Source: an uncultured Opitutia bacterium (GTDB lineage: Bacteria; Verrucomicrobiota; Verrucomicrobiia; Opitutales; UBA953). Taken from it: 5,403 nt of DNA. The notes under the pieces are model-generated. The model worked only from the letters and a program-made list of their open reading frames with translations, was not told the origin of the DNA and did no database searches. Positions 1-5,403 of this stretch are shown piece after piece. Made by a program: the position numbers and the translations under genes. The stretch is taken from assembly GCA_903879465.1 (NCBI GenBank), contig CAIRLQ010000173.1, forward strand, positions 1-5,403. The letters run 5' to 3'. Each line of letters opens with the position of its first letter. Positions within the stretch are counted from its first letter, which is position 1.

Positions 1-35
1 AGGCAGACGAGCCCGAGCTTGTGCAGGGTTTTCAT
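1..35 (-). CDS. Start of an unidentified gene, possibly an exported protein (partial, leaves window at left)
   Basis: Reading the minus strand from an ATG at 35-33 gives eleven codons, MKTLHKLGLVC, before the window ends. The short basic stretch (K2, H5, K6) followed by hydrophobic residues is what the start of a Sec signal peptide or lipoprotein signal looks like, but eleven residues cannot identify a product. It lies 46 bases downstream of the comM stop on the same strand, so it could be co-transcribed with comM. No Shine-Dalgarno sequence precedes it; the bases before the ATG are CCCTCCCC, matching the C-rich leaders of the other genes here. The alternative is that this ATG is chance and the gap continues leftwards. 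Confidence 0.4.
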   Translation of the reverse strand, partial: MKTLHKLGLVC

Positions 36-81
36 GGGGAGGGCCTCATTGGAGGCATTTCCCAGACGCGGGCGAGTGTTT

Positions 82-1605
82 TTAACTCCGGTCCAGTGAC
101 CGGTAGTGAATCGCCTCTAATAAGTGCGAGGTGGCGATGCGTTCGGCCCCGGCCAGGTCGGCGATAGTCCGGGCGACGCGAAGAATACGGTCGTAGGCCC
201 GGGCGGAGAGGCCGAGTTTCTCCATCGCCTGCTGGAGCAGGTCGCCCTGGGCTTGCTCCAACGCGCAATAATCCCGGAGCTCCCGCCCGCCGAGGAGCGC
301 GTTGCAGCCGCCGACGCGGCCGTCGAAGCGTAGTCTCTGACGCCCGCGGGCGGCTTCGACCCGCGCACGCATCGCCGCCGAAGGTTCGCCCGGTTGGGCA
401 GATCGTAGTTCCTCGATGGAGAGCGCCGGTGCTTCGATTTGGATATCGATACGATCGAGAAGAGGTCCAGAGATCTTCGCGCGATATTTCCGGACCTGCA
501 TCGGCGAGCAGCGGCATTCGCGTTGGCGGTCGCCGAGGTGTCCGCAGGGGCACGGGTTCATGGCCGCCACGAGCATCAGGCGGGCGGGCAGGGTGACCTT
601 TGCCGCGGCGCGGGAGACCGTGACTTGGCCGTCTTCGAGCGGTTGGCGAAGGACTTCGAGCGCGGAGCGGCGGAACTCCGGGAGTTCGTCAAGGAAGAGT
701 ACGCCCCGGTGGGCGAGCGAAACTTCGCCGGGTCCGGGAATCGCGCCGCCGCCGATGAGGCCGATGTCGCTGATTGTGTGATGCGGGGAGCGGAAGGGGC
801 GCTGCCAACATCTTGCGATATCGTTCATTGCCGCGCCGGCGGCCGAATGTACCCCGAGAATCTCCAGGAGTTCCTCGGCGTCGGGCGCGGGGAGGATGGT
901 CGGAATTCTCTTCGCGATGAGCGACTTGCCCGAGCCGGGCGGCCCGATCATAAGAAGATTATGACCGCCGGCGGCGGCGACTTCCACGGCCCGGCGGAGG
1001 CCGGTCTGGCCTTTTACTTCAGAAAAATCCGGCGAGGGTTCGGCAGACGAGCTGAGCGTGATGATGGTGGGACGGAGCGGTGCCACCTCGGCTTCGCCAG
1101 TGAGGAAGCGGAGGGCGCCGTCCAGCGAGTCGGCCGGAATCGAGTCGATGCCCCCGACCAGCGCGGCTTCTTCGGCGGAAGCGCGCGGCAGAATGACGCC
1201 GCGCATGCCTGTTCGGCGCGCGAGGATGGCCATCGCTACGCCGCCGCGCACCGGCCGCGTGCCGCCGCTCAAGCCGAGTTCGCCGGCGATTAGGTAGTGC
1301 TTGAGGAATTCCCGATTTAATTGCCCCGTCGAAGCCGCGATGCCGAGGGCGATGGGTAGGTCGTAGATCGCACCTTCTTTCTTCAGGTCGCCCGGGGCGA
1401 GGTTGATGGTCGTGCGGGTCTCTGGTAGTCTGAGTCCACTATTCTGCAGTGCGGACTGCACGCGCTCCTCCGATTCCTTTACCGCCGCGTCCGGTAGGCC
1501 GACCAGCCAGAGGCCGAATTCGCCCATCTCTCCGGAGTTGACCTCGATCTCGACCGGGACGGCCTCGACCCCGACGAGCGCGGCGGAACGGATGACGGAA
1601 AGCAT
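82..1605 (-). CDS. comM: ComM/YifB family Mg-chelatase-like AAA+ ATPase
   Basis: This complete 507-residue protein has the usual length and domain order of the YifB/ComM family. Residues 1-170 form the N-terminal ChlI-type domain, with the family-like segments VGLPDAAVKESEERV (35-49) and INLAPGDLKKEG (67-78). The AAA+ core follows: Walker A GPPGSGKS at 221-228, FRSPHHTIS at 271-279, Walker B LFLDE at 303-307, and SGPLLDRIDI at 379-388. Cysteines 352, 354, 364 and 366 in NPCPCG...CRC form the family's cysteine cluster, probably a zinc site. The Mg-chelatase C-terminal domain occupies about 405-503. In Haemophilus and Vibrio, ComM is a hexameric branch-migration helicase that extends recombination of incoming single-stranded DNA during natural transformation; it acts in the cytoplasm. 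It is found well beyond known competent bacteria, so competence here is an inference. The start gives the family-typical N-terminus (MLSVIRSAALVG). No Shine-Dalgarno sequence is visible; the leader is CCCTCACAC. All motifs are intact, so the gene appears functional. Confidence 0.96.
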   Translation of the reverse strand: MLSVIRSAALVGVEAVPVEIEVNSGEMGEFGLWLVGLPDAAVKESEERVQSALQNSGLRLPETRTTINLAPGDLKKEGAIYDLPIALGIAASTGQLNREFLKHYLIAGELGLSGGTRPVRGGVAMAILARRTGMRGVILPRASAEEAALVGGIDSIPADSLDGALRFLTGEAEVAPLRPTIITLSSSAEPSPDFSEVKGQTGLRRAVEVAAAGGHNLLMIGPPGSGKSLIAKRIPTILPAPDAEELLEILGVHSAAGAAMNDIARCWQRPFRSPHHTISDIGLIGGGAIPGPGEVSLAHRGVLFLDELPEFRRSALEVLRQPLEDGQVTVSRAAAKVTLPARLMLVAAMNPCPCGHLGDRQRECRCSPMQVRKYRAKISGPLLDRIDIQIEAPALSIEELRSAQPGEPSAAMRARVEAARGRQRLRFDGRVGGCNALLGGRELRDYCALEQAQGDLLQQAMEKLGLSARAYDRILRVARTIADLAGAERIATSHLLEAIHYRSLDRS

Positions 1606-1642
1606 GTGTGAGGGCAGGGGGAAGCGGCGACCCCTACAATCT

Positions 1643-1670
1643 TCGACGACTGGGGCTTAAATCTTAGAAT
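1643..1670 (+). promoter_or_regulatory. Weak candidate sigma-70-like promoter for the DUF1592-DUF1552 genes
   Basis: TAGAAT at 1665-1670 matches five of six bases of the TATAAT -10 consensus. TCGACG at 1643-1648 matches four of six bases of TTGACA, with a 16-base spacer. Transcription would begin near 1677, leaving a leader of about 60 bases before the ATG at 1738. Such matches arise easily by chance and the consensus comes from Proteobacteria, so this is only a candidate; its position in a divergent gap is the main support. Confidence 0.25.
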
Positions 1671-1691
1671 AACCGCCCATGCTGGGTGGTT
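1671..1691. promoter_or_regulatory. Inverted repeat / hairpin in the divergent intergenic region
   Basis: AACCGCCCA (1671-1679), a TGC spacer, and TGGGTGGTT (1683-1691) pair over nine positions with a single G-T mismatch, which would be a G-U wobble in RNA. It starts directly after the candidate -10 and ends 46 bases before the DUF1592 start codon. It could be an operator for a dimeric regulator serving one or both divergent genes, or a stem in the 5' leader. It is followed by TCCCTT rather than a proper T-run, so an intrinsic terminator is unlikely. The pairing is directly visible; a function is inferred. Confidence 0.45.
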
Positions 1692-1737
1692 TCCCTTGGC
1701 AACAAGCGCATGAAACGCCTGTCTGAATCACACCCCT

Positions 1738-4302
1738 ATGTCTTCACGGTTAAGTATCCTCGCTGCTTTACTGCTCCCTTTGGTGGCGGTTCCGGCCATT
1801 GCTCCCTTTCTCGATAAGCATTGTGTGGAGTGTCATGACGCCGAAACCAAGAAGGGCGGGCTAGACCTGACTTCGTTGGGGGCGGATCTCAGCCAGCCCA
1901 AGACTTTTGAAGCTTGGGTGAAAATTTTTGACCGCTCTTCGAGTGGAGAGATGCCGCCCAAAAAGAAGCTGCGACCGGAGGCGGCTCAACTGAAGGCTTA
2001 CGTCGGAGGCCTCTACGGAATGCTTAGCTCCTTTGATGCGGGTCGGGTTGCCACCCAGGGTCGGGCGGTCGACCGCCGGATGAATCGGTTCGAGTATGAG
2101 AACGCCTTGCGCGATTTACTCCGATCTCCTTGGTTGGATATCAAAGAGATTCTGCCCGAGGATACGGAGGCCTTTCGTTTTAATAAGTCCGGTCAGGCCC
2201 TCGACGTCTCCCATGTCCAGTTGCAGCGTTACATGACCGCCGCCGAAGAGGCGTTGAGGTCAGCCTTTATTTCTTCGGTCGAGAAACCCGATACCTCGCC
2301 TCGTCGGTTTTACGCCCGCCAGCAGGGTAGTTATACGGCCAAGATGAAGTTTTCGGAATTCAACACGGCTCCTGAGCGGGCGACGTTCCCGACGCTTGGA
2401 TTCGCCGGTCAGCCCGCCGTACGTCGCGGTGAAGTTCCAGTGTCGGTCGGCAAGGGTAATCCCAAGGTGCGAGATGAAGAGGGTGTGGGGGTCGTGCATG
2501 GTGCTTATGAACCTGTGGAGCCTAACTTCGCGAGTTTCCGGGCGACGGTGGCCGGTCGCTATAAGGTACGTCTTTGCGGTCACACCGTCTGGGTTGGGCC
2601 AGGCAAGCCCACCGCCAAGGGTGCGGCCCGCTGGTATATTCCTGATTTGGACGATATCTCCAAAGGACATCGTCCGGAGCCTGTCACTGTCTATGCGCTT
2701 ACGCCGCCGCGAGTTTTACGTCGCATCGGCAACGTCGATTTCAATCCCGAGCCGACCATCAATGAGCTCGATGTCGCGCTGAAGGCTGGCGAGACGATTC
2801 AAATCGATACGGTCCGATTCTTTCGTTCCCGTCCCGGGGCCAGCCGCTTCCAGAATCCATTGGCGACGCCCGAAGGGCAGCCTGGCATGGTGATGCGTTG
2901 GATTGAAGTCGAGGGTCCGCTGGCGCCGGCCTGGCCTGCCGCGCCGTACGCGGTACTTTTCGATCATCTTCCCGTGAAGCGGGTGCCTGGTTCGTCGCTG
3001 ACTTTCGAAGTAGAAACTCAGGATCCGGCTAAGGATGCGGAACGACTGCTGCGCCGTTTCGTACAGGCCGCCTGTCGTCGTCCGCTGACGCCTGCCGAGG
3101 AGCTGCGATTCCTGCCCGTCATCCAGAACGCGATGAAATCAGGCAGCACGTTCACCGAAGCGATGATCACCGGTTATATCGCCGTGCTTTGCTCGCCCAC
3201 GTTCCTTTATCTGGACGAGAAGCCGGGTCGTCTGGATGACTTCGCCCTGGCTTCGCGCTTGGCATATTTTCTCTGGAATTCCCCGCCGGATGACGAGCTA
3301 CGTCAATTGGCGGCGAAAGGAAAGCTGCGCGAGCCTGCCGTCCTGAGCGCCCAGGCGGATCGCTTGCTGGCTGACGCACGTTCCCAGCGTTTTGCGGATA
3401 CCTTTACGGATTATTGGCTCGATCTCCGCAAGGCTGGCTCGAATGACCCCGATTCCATTCTCTACCCGGACTATTACCTCGACGACCATCTGGTCGAGTC
3501 GGCGCGCGATGAGAGCCACCTGACATTCGCCGAACTCATCCATGCGAATCTCCCCGTGCGTAATATTGTCGACGCCGATTTCGTCTTCGTCAACGAGCGG
3601 CTCGCTGCTCTTTATCAGTTGCCGCCAGTCAAGGGGGCGAAACTCCAGAAGGTGAAGTTGCCCAACGATAGTATGCGCGGAGGCTTCATGACGCAGGCCG
3701 CCGTGCTCAAGGTTACCGCCAATGGTACCACGACTTCGCCGGTGACGCGCGGCGCCTGGATCATGGAGCGTGTGCTGGGGCGGAAGCCCCCACCGCCGCC
3801 CGCAAGCGTGCCTGCGGTGGAGCCTGATACCCGGGGCGCCGTCACCATCCGACAGCAGCTCGATAAGCATCGGAAATTGGAATCCTGTTCCGCGTGCCAT
3901 ACTAAGATCGACCCTCCCGGTTTCGCACTGGAGAATTTTGATGTTATGGGGGGATTTCGCACCAATTACCGGGCCATCGACGGCAAGACCCCGGATGTCG
4001 GTATTGGTAAGAACGGCCAGAAGTTCGCTTTCCATTCCGCGCTTCCGGTGGAGTCATTCGGCGAGCTCGATGGCAAGAAGTTCAAGGATATCCGTGAGTT
4101 CAAGAAGATTGTGGCCGCGGATGACCGCCAGTTGGCTCGTAACTTACTCGGTCAACTCACTGTTTACGCCACGGGCGCGGCCGTTGGGTTCGCTGACCGG
4201 ACTAAGCTCGAGGCTATACTCGATGCCAATGCTTCGACGCACTACGGCGTGCGCAATCTGGTGCAGGGGCTTGTCACCAGCGATCTTTTCCTTAACAAGT
4301 AA
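1738..4302 (+). CDS. DUF1592 multidomain exported cytochrome-like protein (PSCyt1-PSD3-PSD5-PSD4-PSCyt3-PSD2)
   Basis: This is an 854-residue protein of unknown biochemical function with the full domain set of its family. Residues 1-20 resemble a Sec signal peptide (cleavage perhaps after A20, V-P-A). A PSCyt1-type cytochrome c segment follows, with haem motif CVECH at 29-33 and a likely distal ligand M72 in GEMPP. DUF1587 (PSD3) begins at RRMNRFEYENALRDLL (113-128). Residues about 190-430 are a less conserved region with beta-strand-like segments (FRATVAGRYKVRL at 267-279, INELDVALKAGETIQID at 341-357), perhaps a binding module. DUF1595 (PSD5) starts near 434, DUF1592 (PSD4) near 499 (ASRLAYFLW), DUF1588 (PSCyt3) near 643-745 with a second motif CSACH at 717-721 followed by KIDPPGFALENFD, and DUF1585 (PSD2) covers about 779-852. 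It should act outside the cytoplasm as a c-type cytochrome. The next gene starts ten bases on, so the two are probably an operon. The start is set by the signal peptide; there is no Shine-Dalgarno sequence. Confidence 0.95.
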   Translation: MSSRLSILAALLLPLVAVPAIAPFLDKHCVECHDAETKKGGLDLTSLGADLSQPKTFEAWVKIFDRSSSGEMPPKKKLRPEAAQLKAYVGGLYGMLSSFDAGRVATQGRAVDRRMNRFEYENALRDLLRSPWLDIKEILPEDTEAFRFNKSGQALDVSHVQLQRYMTAAEEALRSAFISSVEKPDTSPRRFYARQQGSYTAKMKFSEFNTAPERATFPTLGFAGQPAVRRGEVPVSVGKGNPKVRDEEGVGVVHGAYEPVEPNFASFRATVAGRYKVRLCGHTVWVGPGKPTAKGAARWYIPDLDDISKGHRPEPVTVYALTPPRVLRRIGNVDFNPEPTINELDVALKAGETIQIDTVRFFRSRPGASRFQNPLATPEGQPGMVMRWIEVEGPLAPAWPAAPYAVLFDHLPVKRVPGSSLTFEVETQDPAKDAERLLRRFVQAACRRPLTPAEELRFLPVIQNAMKSGSTFTEAMITGYIAVLCSPTFLYLDEKPGRLDDFALASRLAYFLWNSPPDDELRQLAAKGKLREPAVLSAQADRLLADARSQRFADTFTDYWLDLRKAGSNDPDSILYPDYYLDDHLVESARDESHLTFAELIHANLPVRNIVDADFVFVNERLAALYQLPPVKGAKLQKVKLPNDSMRGGFMTQAAVLKVTANGTTTSPVTRGAWIMERVLGRKPPPPPASVPAVEPDTRGAVTIRQQLDKHRKLESCSACHTKIDPPGFALENFDVMGGFRTNYRAIDGKTPDVGIGKNGQKFAFHSALPVESFGELDGKKFKDIREFKKIVAADDRQLARNLLGQLTVYATGAAVGFADRTKLEAILDANASTHYGVRNLVQGLVTSDLFLNK

Positions 4303-4312
4303 GCCCAGCCCC
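4303..4312 (+). promoter_or_regulatory. Ten-base operon junction without a Shine-Dalgarno sequence
   Basis: Only GCCCAGCCCC separates the DUF1592 stop codon from the DUF1552 start. It contains no GGAGG-like sequence, and neither do the last codons of the upstream gene. The short spacing leaves no room for a separate promoter or terminator, so the second gene is likely translated from the same mRNA, by coupling or by an SD-independent route. Confidence 0.6.
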
Positions 4313-5403
4313 ATGTCCAATCTCCCTGGAATTTCTTCTGCGAACGCGCCTTACGTGGCTTTCAATCGTTCGGTCTCCCGGCGTCGTTTCCTGGCGGGCA
4401 CGGGCGTGCTACTCGCCTTGCCGATGCTGGATTCAATGACGCCTGCATTTGCCGCCGCTTCTCCTGAGGTGGCCAAGCCCCGACGCATGCTGGGGATTTG
4501 CAATAATCTTGGTTTGGTGCCCGAATACTTCTTTCCCAAAGGCGCGGGTACGGATTACAAGCCGTCGATCTACCTCGAGCTACTCAAAGAGCATCGTAAG
4601 GACTTTACGGTTTTCTCCGGCGTTTCCCATCCGGATGTCGACGGCGGTCATCCGGCCGATAACTGTTTCCTGACGGCTGCCCCGCATCCGAGCAGCGGCG
4701 GATTCCGTAATACCATCTCTCTCGATCAGTTCATGGCAGAGCGCATCGGACATATGACGCGTTATCCTTCGATGACCTTGGGTGTGAATTGCTCCCGCGG
4801 TTCCCGTAGTCTTTCGTGGACCGCCGGTGGGGTCATGATTCCCACGGAAGAGAAGGCCTCGGAGGTCTTCCGGAAAATGTTCATGGGTGGCTCCGCCAAG
4901 GAGGTTGCCGCGCAAGAGCGTCGGCTTGAACTCGGCCAGAGCATCCTCGACGCCGTCGGTGGCCAGGCTGGCGAACTCCGTCGCTCGATGGGTGCGCCGG
5001 ATCGCGACCGCCTGGACCAATATTTCACCAGTGTGCGCGAGCTCGAACAGCGCATGCAGATGTCGAAGGAATGGGAAAAGAAACCCCGTCCGGCAGCCAC
5101 GACGTCCGCGCCACTCGATCCCAGCAGCCCGAAGGAGTACATGGATAAAGTCCGACTGATGTATGACATGGCTCGCCTGTGTTTTGAGACAGATTCCTCA
5201 CGGGCTGTCACCCTTATGCTCGACAGTGTGAATACTCCTGCACTCGACATTGATCATGTCCACACGACGACCGATGGTTACCATAGCCTCTCGCACCACG
5301 GAAAGTCCGACAAGAAACTGGGGCAACTTAAGCAGATCGATAGCATGCACATGCGCTTGTTGGCGAAACTGATGGAAGACCTGAAGACCTCGAAGGAGGA
5401 CGG
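4313..5403 (+). CDS. DUF1552 (HXXSHH family) Tat-exported protein, 3' end outside the window
   Basis: The reading frame stays open for 363 codons to the window edge. DUF1552 proteins usually have somewhat over 400 residues, so I infer that the last part of the C-terminus is missing. A twin-arginine signal is clear: SRRRFLA at residues 22-28, a hydrophobic stretch from 29, and PAFA (44-47) as the likely cleavage site. Tat export suggests folding, perhaps with a cofactor, before leaving the cytoplasm. The family-naming motif is HSLSHH at 324-329, preceded by DIDHVH at 312-317; with H106, D108, D110 and H113 in the SHPDVDGGH segment, these could form a metal site, but that is inference. Pfam's name HXXSHH reflects the motif; no reaction is established to my knowledge. 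It follows the DUF1592 gene by ten bases, the usual arrangement for this pair. ATG 4313 is chosen for its tight spacing; GTG 4355 would give a shorter, more typical Tat n-region and cannot be excluded. Confidence 0.95.
   Translation, partial: MSNLPGISSANAPYVAFNRSVSRRRFLAGTGVLLALPMLDSMTPAFAAASPEVAKPRRMLGICNNLGLVPEYFFPKGAGTDYKPSIYLELLKEHRKDFTVFSGVSHPDVDGGHPADNCFLTAAPHPSSGGFRNTISLDQFMAERIGHMTRYPSMTLGVNCSRGSRSLSWTAGGVMIPTEEKASEVFRKMFMGGSAKEVAAQERRLELGQSILDAVGGQAGELRRSMGAPDRDRLDQYFTSVRELEQRMQMSKEWEKKPRPAATTSAPLDPSSPKEYMDKVRLMYDMARLCFETDSSRAVTLMLDSVNTPALDIDHVHTTTDGYHSLSHHGKSDKKLGQLKQIDSMHMRLLAKLMEDLKTSKED

Larger units (their letters stand above)
1606..1737. other. Divergent intergenic region between comM and the DUF1592 gene
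   Basis: These 132 bases separate two genes that point away from each other, so promoters for both should lie here. The AT-richest part is around 1658-1672, a plausible melting region. A clear inverted repeat lies at 1671-1691. A weaker one, AGGGG at 1616-1620 with CCCCT at 1631-1635, would fall in the comM leader transcript. I found no convincing -35/-10 pair for comM on the minus strand, no tRNA-like fold and no known riboswitch. Confidence 0.7.

Noticed and set aside
43..56. GCCTC-ATTG-GAGGC stem downstream of comM as a terminator
   Set aside because: The stem has only five base pairs and no T-run follows on the minus strand, so it is not a credible intrinsic terminator.
32..553. 173-residue minus-strand open frame overlapping the 3' part of comM
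   Set aside because: It is out of frame with comM, is dominated by Arg and Pro, and runs through the conserved Mg-chelatase C-terminal coding region.
439..1293. 284-residue open frame on the plus strand opposite comM
   Set aside because: It is antisense to a gene whose motifs are all intact, its translation is rich in Arg, Gly and Ala with no recognisable motif, and long open antisense frames are expected in GC-rich coding DNA.
82..1605. Magnesium chelatase subunit ChlI/BchI instead of ComM
   Set aside because: The N-terminal ChlI-type domain before the ATPase core, the NPCPCG...CRC cluster and the length near 507 fit YifB/ComM; BchI is shorter and starts with its AAA+ core. No bacteriochlorophyll genes are nearby.
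1710..1817. 35-codon open frame (MKRLSESHPY...) starting upstream of the DUF1592 gene and overlapping it out of frame
   Set aside because: It has no ribosome binding site or recognisable protein features and overlaps the signal peptide and haem motif codons. A leader peptide is possible but nothing supports it beyond the open frame.
3298..4035. 245-residue open frame on the minus strand inside the DUF1592 gene
   Set aside because: It overlaps the conserved DUF1592/DUF1588 coding region entirely, shows no domain-like features, and is best explained by codon bias of the real gene.
1..5403. CRISPR arrays, tRNA genes, insertion sequences or attachment sites
   Set aside because: I saw no regularly spaced direct repeats, no tRNA-like cloverleaf in the gaps, and no transposase or integrase coding; almost all of the window is taken up by ordinary genes.

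Overview
The window looks like chromosomal DNA from a fairly GC-rich member of the PVC group, most likely Verrucomicrobiota, with Planctomycetota as the alternative. The main reason is a pair of adjacent genes for a DUF1592-type multidomain cytochrome (PSCyt/PSD domains) and a DUF1552 (HXXSHH) protein. This pairing is strongly enriched in those phyla and also occurs in some Acidobacteriota and Myxococcota. No rRNA, tRNA or mobile element is present to settle the phylum.

Layout: bases 1-35 (minus strand) hold the first codons of a gene that leaves the window on the left, with a start that resembles a signal peptide. Bases 82-1605 (minus) are a complete comM/yifB gene, an AAA+ ATPase of the Mg-chelatase-like family linked to natural transformation. 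Bases 1606-1737 are a divergent intergenic region with a 9-bp imperfect hairpin and a weak promoter-like pair of hexamers. Bases 1738-4302 (plus) encode an 854-residue exported cytochrome-like protein with two CxxCH motifs. Ten bases later, from 4313 to the right edge, a Tat-signal DUF1552 protein begins; 363 codons are visible and its C-terminus is outside the window.

The two plus-strand genes almost certainly form one transcription unit. Both products should leave the cytoplasm, the cytochrome by Sec (haem attachment happens outside the cytoplasm) and the DUF1552 protein, apparently pre-folded, by Tat. Neither family has an established biochemical function as far as I know, so this pair is the least understood biology here: a possible redox protein with a metal-site-like partner. 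comM is a housekeeping/competence gene that reads the other way and is probably unrelated in function.

A window-wide oddity is that none of the four start codons has a recognisable Shine-Dalgarno sequence; each is instead preceded by a C-rich, G-poor stretch. The pair is a known but uncharacterised combination rather than a wholly new system.
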